Source: Sulfitobacter sp. EhC04 (GTDB lineage Bacteria > Pseudomonadota > Alphaproteobacteria > Rhodobacterales > Rhodobacteraceae). From it: a DNA stretch of 64,000 nt. The notes below the pieces were generated by a model that saw nothing but the letters and a program-made list of their open reading frames with translations, was not told the origin of the DNA and made no database searches. The DNA lies in the NCBI RefSeq assembly GCF_001650875.1, contig NZ_LXYI01000045.1, positions 62,001 to 126,000 on the forward strand. The letters are read 5' to 3'. This document shows positions 54,650-63,025 of the stretch, piece after piece. Position numbers and translations under genes: made by a program. Position 1 is the stretch's first letter. Each line of letters begins with the position of its first letter.

Positions 54650-55651
54650 ATGCGTTTGATCGTTCTTGCCCTCGCCACGGCCCTGACGGGCCTCACCGCG
54701 CCCTTGCAGGCCCAACAGGCCACCGTATTCACCCAGGCCGAGATTGACAGCGCCCCCGCCTGCGGCAAGGGGCGCGGGATCGAGGATGGCACGGTGCAGC
54801 TTTGCACCTGCAAAGCCTCGACATTCAAACGCTTTGTCTGGGGCAGCGGACCCTATTCGGGGCACTCCGACGTCTGCACCGCCGCCCGGCACGCCGGGGT
54901 GATCGGCGAGGATGGCGGCGTGCTGGCGATCGCCGGGCGGCCCGGTCAGAAATCTTATGAAGCGTCAGAGGCCAACGGTATCTCCACCAAACGCTGGGGC
55001 CTGTTTCAGTCCAGTTTCGACGTGATGCAGGCGCAATTGGCGGGGCAGGCGGTGCCATCGAATGAGCCGGTACTGGCCTGCACCGGGTTCTCAGCCGATG
55101 CTGCCCCCTATACCTGCGCCTGCCCGGAAGGCAGCGATGGCGGCGGTTCGGTCTGGGGCAGCGGGCCCTATACCGGCGACAGCGACGTTTGCCGCGCGGC
55201 AGTTCATGCCGGTGCGATCCCGGCCACGGGCGGCAAGATCAACGTGACGGCGGCACCGGGCCAGGATGCCTATGAAGGCTCCGCTCAGAACGGTGTGACC
55301 AGCAGCCGCTGGGGGTCTTACGGGCAAAGCTTCGAGGTCGCGGCAGCCGCCAGCAGCGTGACCACCCTGCAAGGGGCCTGCACGACGATGCCAGCGGATG
55401 CCGAAAGCCTGATCTGCGTCTGTGCCGAGAACGCGCCGGTCAGCAAGTCGGTCTGGGGCAGCGGGCCCTACACCGCCGACAGCGACATCTGCACCGCCGC
55501 GCGACATGCGGGGGCCGTGGATGCGGCGGGCGGCAGTGTGACGGCAATCAGGCTGAAAGGGCTGGATGCCTATGCCGGATCGTCGGCCAATGGCGTGACC
55601 ACCTCGAAATGGGGCAGTTTCGAACAGTCGATCACCTTCGACAGGAACTGA
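54650..55651 (+). CDS. Secreted protein with three tandem LCCL domains
   Basis: A 333-residue exported protein (signal peptide to about residue 21). Three repeats, roughly 37-125, 143-230 and 244-331, each contain the LCCL signature VWGSGPY(S/T)xxSDxCxAAxHAG, a GG turn and a conserved NG(I/V)(T/S)xxxW end. Each has four Cys at equivalent places (for example CGK..CTC..C in repeat 1). LCCL domains bind lipids or polysaccharides in eukaryotic proteins and occur sparsely in bacteria. AAAGGA lies before the ATG. Three copies and nothing else is an uncommon architecture. Function unknown. Confidence 0.85.
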   Translation: MRLIVLALATALTGLTAPLQAQQATVFTQAEIDSAPACGKGRGIEDGTVQLCTCKASTFKRFVWGSGPYSGHSDVCTAARHAGVIGEDGGVLAIAGRPGQKSYEASEANGISTKRWGLFQSSFDVMQAQLAGQAVPSNEPVLACTGFSADAAPYTCACPEGSDGGGSVWGSGPYTGDSDVCRAAVHAGAIPATGGKINVTAAPGQDAYEGSAQNGVTSSRWGSYGQSFEVAAAASSVTTLQGACTTMPADAESLICVCAENAPVSKSVWGSGPYTADSDICTAARHAGAVDAAGGSVTAIRLKGLDAYAGSSANGVTTSKWGSFEQSITFDRN

Positions 55652-55655
55652 AGGC

Positions 55656-56396
55656 TCACGGTGCGGCGCGCGCCTGCGCCCGCCGCGCCATCACGTCCCG
55701 GCCCAGGGTCAGGGTATAGCCTTCCAACTCCGACAAGGCCGCTTCGGTCTCGGGCGCAGTTTGGGCTTCAAGCGCGTCCGCAATGCGGCTGTGCAAGGCG
55801 ATGATCCTTTCGCGCGACCGTGCGGTAAAGGTGATCATGTTCATCAGCGGCTGCATCGCCTCGACCGCGCCCGCCAGTTGATAGGACATCACCGGATTGC
55901 CCGCGCCATCGACCAGAGCCCGGTGAAACGCCACATCCGAGGCGCAAAACGCCTCGTCGGTCAGGCCCGGCTGGCCCTGCCGGTGGATTTCGGCGCGCAT
56001 CGTGGCCAGATGGTCGGCACTGCGGCGGATGGCGGACAGCGGCGCGCAGGCACGCTCCAGCGCATAGCGCGCCTCGCAGGCGGTCTCGAAGCTCACGGCG
56101 TTCATCGACAACAGCAACGTCGAGGTGGTGATCTGCTGGCTGTAGGCTTCTTCAAAGCTGAGCCGGTTCACGAATGCGCCGCCCGTTGCACCGCGCTGGG
56201 TCCGGATCAGCGATTGCGCAGCCAGCCGTTTCAGCGCCTCGCGGACCGTGGTGCGGCCCACGTCGAACTGCGCGCAAAGCTCGGCCTCCGACGGCAGGCG
56301 CTGATCCACGATCAACTGCCCGCTGACGATGGCGTCGCGGATGGCAGCGGCGATCTGCACCGACAGGTCGGCGGGGCTGGAAGGGTCTATCTTCAT
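55656..56396 (-). CDS. GntR-family (FCD) transcriptional regulator
   Basis: A 246-residue regulator: N-terminal winged helix (LPSEAELCAQFDVGRTTVREALKRLAA, in parts LPSEAELCAQFDV, GRTTVREALKRL; ~35-75) and a helical FCD ligand-binding domain (about 95-225) with metal-ligand candidates DVAFHRALV and HSRIADALEA. Such proteins respond to organic acids. Two TGTCTGACA dyads before it are probable operators. It is divergent from the DUF2182 operon, with 90 bases between, so both may be controlled. No sugar-acid genes are adjacent. Confidence 0.88.
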   Translation of the reverse strand: MKIDPSSPADLSVQIAAAIRDAIVSGQLIVDQRLPSEAELCAQFDVGRTTVREALKRLAAQSLIRTQRGATGGAFVNRLSFEEAYSQQITTSTLLLSMNAVSFETACEARYALERACAPLSAIRRSADHLATMRAEIHRQGQPGLTDEAFCASDVAFHRALVDGAGNPVMSYQLAGAVEAMQPLMNMITFTARSRERIIALHSRIADALEAQTAPETEAALSELEGYTLTLGRDVMARRAQARAAP

Positions 56397-56397
56397 A

Positions 56398-56439
56398 TGT
56401 CTGACAATTAGGATTTGCCCCGTTTGTAAATGTCTGACA
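56398..56439. promoter_or_regulatory. Two TGTCTGACA operator dyads
   Basis: The nine-base dyad TGTCTGACA occurs at 56398-56406 and 56431-56439, spaced by 33 bases, about three helical turns. The first abuts the start codon of the GntR gene; both lie between it and the divergent DUF2182 gene at 56487. The form (TGTC-N-GACA) is of the kind FCD regulators bind. Confidence 0.6.
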
Positions 56440-56486
56440 TTAAATTGGCAAGAACCTGACTCGGTTTGACGATAAATGGGGGAATA

Positions 56487-57287
56487 ATGAATCCTGTCCT
56501 GCGCTCAACTCTATGGCTGGCCTTTTTCGGGCTGGTGCTGGCGGCCTGGGCGCTGATGTATGTCATGGCGATGGACATGGACCTCGACCTGCTGGGCCGT
56601 CCCGGTCAGATGGGCGAGATGATGCGGGGCATGGATCCGCGCATGGACATGTACATGCCGATGGCCAGCTTTGGACCATTGTTCGTGATGTGGGGGGCGA
56701 TGATGGCGGCGATGATGCTGCCCACGATGGTGCCGACCCTGCGCAGCTACGAGGACCTGATGGTCAGCGCTGACGGCACGCGCGCGGGTTGGATGGGCGT
56801 GCTGCTGGGCTATTTCGCGGTCTGGCTGGCCTTTGCCGCCGTCATCGCGGGGGTGCAGCTGGCGCTGCTGTTCGGCGGGGTGATCGACATGCTGGGCATC
56901 GCGCGGTCGCGCTGGTTTGCCGCCGCGCTCTTGCTGGCCGTGGGGCTGTTCCAGTTCACGCGGACCAAGGAAATCTGCCACGGCGTCTGCCATTCCCCGA
57001 TGATGTATTTCCTGGGCCATTGGCGGACCGGCTTTGCGGGCGGGCTGCGCATGGGGCTGGGGCTGGGGGCCTTTTGCGTCGGATGCTGTTGGGGCTTCAT
57101 GCTGCTGGGCTTTGCCGGCGGGGTGATGAACCTGGCCTGGATGGGGCTGGCGACACTGTTCATGGTGCTGGAAAAGCTGCCGCAAATCGGACATCGTGTC
57201 ACCAAACCGATGGGGGTGGCCCTGATCTGCGGCGCGGGCGTCGTGGCGGGCTGGCCCCTGACAATGATACCCTTTCACGGAGGATAA
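56487..57287 (+). CDS. DUF2182 family membrane protein
   Basis: A 266-residue integral membrane protein with about six helices. It carries the family motif FMVWGAMMAAMMLPTM region (in parts MWGAMMAAMMLPTM) near 73 and GAFCVGCCWGFMLLGFAGGVMN split as GAFCVGCCWGF near 192, rich in Met and Cys. It has been described as a predicted metal-binding membrane protein. GGGGGA lies before the ATG. It is the first gene of a DUF2182-DUF1326-DinB operon; the pairing with DUF1326 recurs in other bacteria. Confidence 0.85.
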   Translation: MNPVLRSTLWLAFFGLVLAAWALMYVMAMDMDLDLLGRPGQMGEMMRGMDPRMDMYMPMASFGPLFVMWGAMMAAMMLPTMVPTLRSYEDLMVSADGTRAGWMGVLLGYFAVWLAFAAVIAGVQLALLFGGVIDMLGIARSRWFAAALLLAVGLFQFTRTKEICHGVCHSPMMYFLGHWRTGFAGGLRMGLGLGAFCVGCCWGFMLLGFAGGVMNLAWMGLATLFMVLEKLPQIGHRVTKPMGVALICGAGVVAGWPLTMIPFHGG

Positions 57288-57288
57288 G

Positions 57289-57996
57289 ATGGCCGTCACC
57301 AGAAAACCGGAGGCAGACCGCCTGCCGATTTCGCAACGCATCGACAGCCGGATGCCCAATCCGGGCCGTCGCAAGATGACGCCAACGGACTGGGCCCTGA
57401 AGGGAGAGTTGTTCATGAACTGCTCCTGCACGGTGTTCTGCCCTTGTGTGGTCAGCCTGGGCAAACACGCACCGACCGAAGGCTATTGCCAGACATGGTT
57501 CGGGGTTTCCATTGATTCAGGTCACTACGAAGGCGAGCCATTGGATGGCATCACCGCGGCCCTTCTGGTCGATATTCCGGGCCGGATGGCAGAAGGTGGC
57601 TGGAAGGTTGCCGTCTATATTGACGAAAGCGCATCCGACAAAGCCTATAACGGGTTGCTCAAGATATTCTCGGGCGCGGCGGGGGGCACGACGGGTGTCT
57701 TTCACTTTCTCGTGGCCGAAATTCTGGGGGCCGAACGCGAAAAGGTCATCATCGAAAAGGACGGCGGGCGCCGCAAGATCACCGTGGGGCGCAAGATTCA
57801 GGGTGAGATCGAACTGATCGGCGGCAAGGACACGGAACACCCCGTGATGGTGTCGAACTCCAAATACTGGATGGGTCCGGATGTGCTGGTGGCGCAGGGG
57901 CTTCGCTCAAAGGTGCGCGATTACGGGCGGGTCTGGGATTTTGACGGCAAATCGGCGGATATCACGCCGATTGACTGGAAAGGCCCCAAACCATGA
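57289..57996 (+). CDS. DUF1326 protein
   Basis: A 235-residue soluble protein with the family N-terminal motif NCSCTVFCPCVVSLG: Cys45, Cys47, Cys51 and Cys53, a probable metal site. The rest matches DUF1326 (WFGVSIDSGHYEGEPLDG in parts, GWKVAVYIDESAS, IFSGAAGGTTG). GGAGG lies before the ATG at 57289; the family usually begins near residue 30, so a later start is possible. It lies one base after the DUF2182 gene, and Cys-rich motifs in both suggest joint metal handling. Confidence 0.85.
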   Translation: MAVTRKPEADRLPISQRIDSRMPNPGRRKMTPTDWALKGELFMNCSCTVFCPCVVSLGKHAPTEGYCQTWFGVSIDSGHYEGEPLDGITAALLVDIPGRMAEGGWKVAVYIDESASDKAYNGLLKIFSGAAGGTTGVFHFLVAEILGAEREKVIIEKDGGRRKITVGRKIQGEIELIGGKDTEHPVMVSNSKYWMGPDVLVAQGLRSKVRDYGRVWDFDGKSADITPIDWKGPKP

Positions 57997-58502
57997 TCGA
58001 CGCGGGCTTCGTTCAGATCATGGCCCGCTACAACGCGTGGCAGAACCGCCAGATCATGGAGATCGTCAAGGACATGGACGATGCGGCGCTCGACCACGAT
58101 CACGGCGCATTTTTCGGCACCATCAGGGGCACGCTGAACCATCTGCTTTGGGGGGATACCATGTGGATGAGCCGGTTTTGCGATGATGTGGCCAAGCCGA
58201 AGGTGGGCGGCGATCAGTCCACCACCTGCACCGAGACAATCGGCGTCTGGCAGGCGGAAAGGTTCCGCATGGACGGGCGTATCCGCATCTGGTCCGAGAC
58301 CCTCTCGAACATCGACCTGCTGGGCGATCTGACCTGGTATTCGGGGCTGACCAAATCCGAAATGTCAAAGCCCAGGGCCCTTTGCATTGTGCATCTGTTC
58401 AACCACCAGACCCACCACCGGGGTCAGGTTCATGCCATGCTGACGGCGGGCGGCCACGCGGCCCCGGTGAGCGATCTTGCCTTTATGCCAGAGGATGCCT
58501 GA
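57993..58502 (+). CDS. DinB-family putative metalloenzyme
   Basis: A 169-residue four-helix bundle of the DinB/YfiT type. The His triad that binds metal is in NHLLWGDTMW (~50) and HLFNHQTHHRGQVHAML (~135-150). In some DinB-fold proteins the site binds a bacillithiol- or mycothiol-type thiol substrate, but many have unknown roles. It overlaps the DUF1326 stop (ATGA) and completes the operon. It is not the DNA polymerase IV called dinB in E. coli. Confidence 0.84.
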   Translation: MIDAGFVQIMARYNAWQNRQIMEIVKDMDDAALDHDHGAFFGTIRGTLNHLLWGDTMWMSRFCDDVAKPKVGGDQSTTCTETIGVWQAERFRMDGRIRIWSETLSNIDLLGDLTWYSGLTKSEMSKPRALCIVHLFNHQTHHRGQVHAMLTAGGHAAPVSDLAFMPEDA

Positions 58503-58593
58503 TGGCATCCCTTGCAGAGGCGGCGACCGAATGGAATGCAGGAGGCGATCCTGCGCGAGGGTTTCTGGCTTTGGCGCGGAGACATCGGTGGCA

Positions 58594-58640
58594 CCGGGGC
58601 GCTGCCCCGGACCCCGGGAATATTTGAAGGCCAAAAAGAG
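58594..58640 (+). repeat. GC-hairpin/AATATTT intergenic repeat, copy B
   Basis: CCGGGGCGCTGCCCCGG, ACCCCGGGAATATTTGAAGG, then CCAAAAAGAG. It ends 41 bases before the acuI start. The same element, with the CCAAAAAGAG end a near-equal distance from the next start codon, lies at 16427-16480 on the minus strand. Confidence 0.6.
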
Positions 58641-58681
58641 ATGGGCCAGGAAATGGGCGGAGCGCCCGGAAAGGATGAGAG

Positions 58682-59665
58682 ATGTTCAACGCGTTGATCG
58701 TGAACAAGGACGACGAGGGCAAGACATCGGCGGCGGTGGAGCAGATTGGCGTGGACGATCTGCCCCATGGCGATGTGACCGTGGCGGTGGAATATTCGAC
58801 GGTGAACTACAAGGACGGGTTGTGCATCGGGCCGGGCGGCGGGCTGGTGCGGAACTATCCGCATGTGCCGGGCATCGACTTTGCCGGGACGGTCGAGGCA
58901 TCGGATGACGACCGCTACAAGCCCGGCGACAAGGTGGTGCTGACCGGCTGGCGCGTGGGTGAGGCGCATTGGGGCGGCTATGCCCAAAAGGCGCGGGTCA
59001 GGGCCGATTGGCTGGTGCCGCTGCCCAAGGGGCTGGATACGCGTCAGGCGATGGCCGTGGGCACTGCCGGTTTCACCGCAATGCTGGCGGTGATGGCGCT
59101 GGAGGATCACGGCATCAAGAAAGGCCCGGTGCTGGTGACCGGGGCCGCAGGCGGCGTGGGGTCGGTCGCGACCGCGATTCTGGCCAACCTTGGCCATCAG
59201 GTGGCTGCTGTCACCGGGCGGCCCGAGACTGCGGATTACCTCAAGAGCCTGGGTGCCAGCCAGATTGTCGCCCGCGAGGAGATCAACGAGACCACCAAAC
59301 GCCCGCTGGAAGGCGAGACATGGGGCGGCTGTGTGGATGCCGTGGGCGGTGCCATGCTGGCGCGGGTGCTGGGCCAGATGGAATATGGTGCCTCGGTTGC
59401 CGCCGTCGGGCTTGCCGGGGGCGCGGCACTGCCTGCCACGGTCATTCCCTTCCTGCTGCGGGGGGTGAACCTGCTGGGCATCGACAGTGTGCTGCAACCC
59501 TATCAGAACCGCCTGCGCGCCTGGGAACGGATCGCATCGGACCTGCCGATGGACAAGCTGGAGGCGATGGTGCAACCGGCCACGCTGGGTGATCTGCCCG
59601 GGCTGGGCGCGGATATCCTCAAGGGACAGGTCAAGGGCCGGGTTGTGGTTGATGTGAACGCATGA
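58682..59665 (+). CDS. acuI: Acryloyl-CoA reductase AcuI (YhdH-type MDR)
   Basis: A 327-residue zinc-free medium-chain reductase. The NADPH fold is at GAAGGVGSVATAIL (~155-168), with VNYKDGLCIG and VPGIDFAGTVEAS in the catalytic domain. AcuI reduces toxic acryloyl-CoA to propionyl-CoA, an essential step in DMSP breakdown in roseobacters. YhdH-like paralogues are hard to tell apart, and no dmdA, dddL or prp gene is next to it, so a general acrylate role is safest. It overlaps the next ORF by 4 bases (ATGA). Confidence 0.85.
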   Translation: MFNALIVNKDDEGKTSAAVEQIGVDDLPHGDVTVAVEYSTVNYKDGLCIGPGGGLVRNYPHVPGIDFAGTVEASDDDRYKPGDKVVLTGWRVGEAHWGGYAQKARVRADWLVPLPKGLDTRQAMAVGTAGFTAMLAVMALEDHGIKKGPVLVTGAAGGVGSVATAILANLGHQVAAVTGRPETADYLKSLGASQIVAREEINETTKRPLEGETWGGCVDAVGGAMLARVLGQMEYGASVAAVGLAGGAALPATVIPFLLRGVNLLGIDSVLQPYQNRLRAWERIASDLPMDKLEAMVQPATLGDLPGLGADILKGQVKGRVVVDVNA

Positions 59666-60150
59666 CCCCGCGCGCCGTGGCCGTGCCACAGAATGCCTTC
59701 CTGTCGCGCCATGTGGGGCAGGGGGCGAACTACACCGATTGCTATGAGGTTGCGGTTTCCGGTCGGGTCGATTTGGCGCAGTTCATCACCCGTTTTTATA
59801 CCACCTGGCTGTTCCGTCTGGAGCGGCTGGTGCTGTCGGTGGGGTTGCGCCGCCGGATTGCGGATACCGAGGTTGCAGCACTGGCCGCAGGTGCGCAAGG
59901 TTTCGCGATCTGGCGGGTGGAGGCGCGGGAGGAAGGGCAGATCCTGCTCTGCGACCTGCGGGGCGGCACCTGTTCCTGGCTGGCTGTGGCCCCCGGTGAG
60001 GCTGGTGACACCCGGCTGCTTTTCGGGTCTGCCGTGATGGCACCGCCGGGCCGCGAGTTGCCCCGGATCGTGCGCATTCTGACACCGTTTCACAAGCGCT
60101 ATGCGCGCAGCCTGTTGCGGGCGGCGGCGCGGAAGCTTCGCAAGGGGTGA
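59662..60150 (+). CDS. Unknown protein co-transcribed with acuI, 162 aa
   Basis: A 162-residue soluble protein with no family I recognise. It opens AVPQNAFLSRHVGQGANYTDCYEV and has FITRFYTTWLFRLERLVLSVG near 43, GTCSWLAVAP near 107 and a basic helical end (HKRYARSLLRAAARKLRKG in parts). The pattern suggests a SRPBCC-like or lipocalin-like small-molecule fold, by impression only. Its ATG overlaps the acuI stop. It may act with AcuI or be a passenger. Confidence 0.65.
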   Translation: MTPRAVAVPQNAFLSRHVGQGANYTDCYEVAVSGRVDLAQFITRFYTTWLFRLERLVLSVGLRRRIADTEVAALAAGAQGFAIWRVEAREEGQILLCDLRGGTCSWLAVAPGEAGDTRLLFGSAVMAPPGRELPRIVRILTPFHKRYARSLLRAAARKLRKG

Positions 60151-60201
60151 CGGCGGCGCAGGATCGTCTTACAACGGGCCGAACCAGTTCAGGAGAGCCC
60201 G

Positions 60202-60621
60202 ATGACCGCCTATGACGACCAGAATATCTTTGCCAAGATCCTGCGCGGCGAAATTCCCAGCTTCAAGGTCTATGAGGACGACGAAACCTTGTGTTTCATG
60301 GACATCATGCCACGCACCGACGGCCATTGCCTGGTGATCCCGAAGACGGCCTGCCGCAATATTCTGGATGCGACACCGGCGCAGCTGGCGGCCTGTATGG
60401 CAACGGTCAGCAAGGTGGCAAATGCCGCAAAGACGGCGTTTGACGCCGATGGCATCACCCTGCAGCAGTTCAGCGAGGCGGCAGGCGGGCAGGAGGTGTT
60501 CCACCTGCATTTTCACATCCATCCCCGGCACGAGGGCCTGCCGATGCGGCCCCCCGGCACGATGGGCGACATGGATGTGATCAAGGGCCACGCCGAGAAG
60601 ATCGCAGCCGCCATAGGTTGA
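60202..60621 (+). CDS. HIT-family hydrolase (HINT-like)
   Basis: A 139-residue nucleotide hydrolase or transferase. The histidine triad H-x-H-x-H is at 101-105 (VFHLHFHIHPR), and the N-terminal start FAKILRGEIPSFKVYEDDE is typical of HINT proteins, which hydrolyse adenosine phosphoramidates. AGGAGAG lies before the ATG. It is a common housekeeping protein; its physiological substrate is not known. Confidence 0.9.
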   Translation: MTAYDDQNIFAKILRGEIPSFKVYEDDETLCFMDIMPRTDGHCLVIPKTACRNILDATPAQLAACMATVSKVANAAKTAFDADGITLQQFSEAAGGQEVFHLHFHIHPRHEGLPMRPPGTMGDMDVIKGHAEKIAAAIG

Positions 60622-60877
60622 GGGAATCGCCTGATTTTCCTGCCGAATCGGCGGGCGATACCGACCTAATTGATTTCAAATGCGTCAGGACGGGCGGCAA
60701 CGGCGGCCCGTGACACGGGCTGCGCGCCTGCGATTTTGCTCAAATTTAATGCAAACACAGCGCCCGGGTTAAAGAGGTTTCCGGTAAGCCATTGATAGAA
60801 AACGTTTCCTTTTTCTTTGTGTTCGATGGATCGGGCCATAGGCTTTGATGCATAACAATAAGACAGGGACAATTCGT

Positions 60878-61162
60878 ATGGCGCTTGGACCTCCACTGAT
60901 GAAACTGCCGACCAAGACCGCAGACAGCGGTTTTTATCGCGGTTTCAGCATCGACGTGACAATCACGGCCAAGATCATCATTGGTCTGGTTGTGATCTTG
61001 GGTGTGCTCCTCTGGGCAGGTTGGGGGGCCGCGCTGCCGTTCTCGCTGGTGGTGGTCCTGATGGCGATTTCGCTGATCAAGACAATCTATAATGACGGCA
61101 AACGGGAGGTGTCCGGCATGGTGACATATTCCAAGTTGGTCGATGCGCGCCCGGCGGAATAA
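60878..61162 (+). CDS. Two-helix membrane protein before the BCCT carrier, 94 aa
   Basis: Reads MALGPPLMKLPTKTADSGF, then a pair of helices (~33-55 and ~57-76) and a short cytosolic tail ending DARPAE. AGGGA is 8 bases before the ATG at 60878; an upstream in-frame ATG at 60848 lacks a site. It lies 122 bases before the BCCT gene on the same strand. Small helical-hairpin proteins sometimes accompany transporters, so an accessory subunit is possible, but no family is recognised. Confidence 0.6.
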   Translation: MALGPPLMKLPTKTADSGFYRGFSIDVTITAKIIIGLVVILGVLLWAGWGAALPFSLVVVLMAISLIKTIYNDGKREVSGMVTYSKLVDARPAE

Positions 61163-61284
61163 GCCTTTCAAATCAACCGGGGGGGCCGGTGATCTATCGG
61201 GCCCTCCGACCCAAACCGGGTTGCGCTCAGGTTGCCACCTGTTAGTCATCCCGGTTCACACAGAACAGAAACAAGGGGACAGTG

Positions 61285-62931
61285 ATGGTTGATGAAACCA
61301 CAAATCAAGGCATACCCGAACCAGAAGGTGTGTCGGATGTGATCGACACGCAATACGAAATTGGCCAGGACAATATCGACGGGTCAATTGGTAAATTCGG
61401 GTTCGACATTCACAATCCGGTATTTGCCATTTCGGCGGTCGCGATTGTCGCGTTCGTGTTCTACACGCTGGCATTGCCGGAACAGGCCTCCGCGGCATTT
61501 TCCTGGATGTTCGGCTTTACCACCAAGAATTTCGACTGGTTCCTGATCGGGGCCGCCGACCTGGTGGTCGTCTTTGCACTCCTGCTGATCGTGACACCCT
61601 TCGGCTCCGTCCGGTTGGGCGGCGCGGATGCGGCACCGGACTATACCTATATGGGCTGGTTCGCGATGCTGTTCGCGGCAGGCATGGGCATCGGGCTGAT
61701 GTTTTACGGCGTGTCCGAACCGCTGACGCACTTCTCTACCGCCTTCGGAGAGACGGCTGTTGGCGAAAACGGGCTGCGCACGGACTGGGCCCCGCTGGGG
61801 GCCGCCACGGGTGATGAGCCCGGTTCCGTCCGTCTGGGCATGGCCGCCACGATCTATCACTGGGCGCTGCACCCCTGGGCGATCTATGCCACGGTGGCGC
61901 TGGCGCTGGCGCTGTTCACCTATAACAAGGGTCTGCCGCTGACCATTCGCTCGGCCTTTTACCCCTTGCTGGGCGAACGCATCTGGGGCTGGCCCGGTCA
62001 CGTGATCGACATCATTGCCGTTTTCGCGACCCTGTTCGGCCTGGCCACATCGCTGGGCTTTGGCGCGACACAGGCGAATGCCGGTCTGAATGAGTTGTTC
62101 GGCATTCCAATCTCCAAGACCACAGAGGTCGTGCTGATTACCGTGATCACCGCTATTGCGCTGGTATCGGTCGTGCGCGGCCTTGACGGTGGGGTCAAGG
62201 TCCTGTCCGAGATCAACATGGGTCTTGCCGGTCTGCTGGCGTTGTTCACCCTGATCGTGGGGCCGACGGCATTCCTGCTGGCGTTCTTCTGGGACAGCCT
62301 GAAAGCCTATGTCGAGTATCTGCCGGCCCTGTCGAACCCGTTCGGGCGCGCAGACGTCAATTACTCGCAAGGCTGGACAGCGTTCTACTGGGCTTGGTGG
62401 ATCAGTTGGTCGCCTTTCGTGGGCATGTTCATCGCCCGCGTCAGCCGGGGCCGCACGGTACGTGAATTCGTCATCTGCGTGCTGCTGATCCCCTCCATGG
62501 TCTGTGTGGTCTGGATGTCGATCTTTGGCGGCACCGCAATCAGCCAGGTGCTGACCGATGCCTACACTGGGGCACAGGATGCGGAGCTTCCGTTGCAGCT
62601 GTTCAAGATGCTGGATCAACTGCCGCTGGCGTCGATCACCTCCTTCATCGGTATCGTGCTTGTGATCGTGTTCTTCGTGACCTCGTCGGATTCGGGCAGC
62701 CTGGTGATCGACACGATCACCGCAGGCGGCAAGATCGACGCGCCGCTGCCGCAGCGGGTGTTCTGGTGCATCTTTGAAGGTGCGGTTGCGATTGCCCTGC
62801 TGCTGGGCGGCGGGTTGGCCGCGTTGCAGTCCATGGTGATCTCGACCGGGCTGTTGTTCACGGTTGTGCTGCTGTTGATGTGCTACTGCATCTTCCGTGG
62901 CCTGCAAAGTGAACGCGCCGAAACGCGCTGA
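61285..62931 (+). CDS. BCCT-family transporter (betaine/choline/carnitine)
   Basis: A 548-residue carrier with twelve helices and the N-terminal soluble extension typical of BCCT proteins. The glycine-rich GMGIGLMFYGVSEP motif (helix 3 region) and the substrate-binding aromatic run YWAWWISWSPFVGMFIARVSRGR (in parts WAWWISWSPFVGMF) are intact. Substrates are compatible solutes such as glycine betaine, choline or DMSP; the presence of a Gly-rich TM3 start (GMGIG) favours a sodium- rather than proton-coupled carrier, but this is not certain. AAGGGG precedes the ATG. No osmosensory C-terminal domain is evident. Confidence 0.9.
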   Translation: MVDETTNQGIPEPEGVSDVIDTQYEIGQDNIDGSIGKFGFDIHNPVFAISAVAIVAFVFYTLALPEQASAAFSWMFGFTTKNFDWFLIGAADLVVVFALLLIVTPFGSVRLGGADAAPDYTYMGWFAMLFAAGMGIGLMFYGVSEPLTHFSTAFGETAVGENGLRTDWAPLGAATGDEPGSVRLGMAATIYHWALHPWAIYATVALALALFTYNKGLPLTIRSAFYPLLGERIWGWPGHVIDIIAVFATLFGLATSLGFGATQANAGLNELFGIPISKTTEVVLITVITAIALVSVVRGLDGGVKVLSEINMGLAGLLALFTLIVGPTAFLLAFFWDSLKAYVEYLPALSNPFGRADVNYSQGWTAFYWAWWISWSPFVGMFIARVSRGRTVREFVICVLLIPSMVCVVWMSIFGGTAISQVLTDAYTGAQDAELPLQLFKMLDQLPLASITSFIGIVLVIVFFVTSSDSGSLVIDTITAGGKIDAPLPQRVFWCIFEGAVAIALLLGGGLAALQSMVISTGLLFTVVLLLMCYCIFRGLQSERAETR

Positions 62932-62954
62932 ACGCAACCACAGCGACAAGACAA

Positions 62955-62986
62955 GGGCATCCCGATGGGGGTGCCCTTTTTCTTTT
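62955..62986 (+). terminator. Intrinsic terminator after the BCCT gene
   Basis: GGGCATCCC (62955-62963) pairs with GGGGTGCCC (62968-62976), loop GATG, then TTTTTCTTTT. It begins 24 bases after the stop. Confidence 0.85.
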
Positions 62987-63025
62987 GCCTTGACCTTGGG
63001 CGCGGCTGCGGCGAACCCTTTGCCC

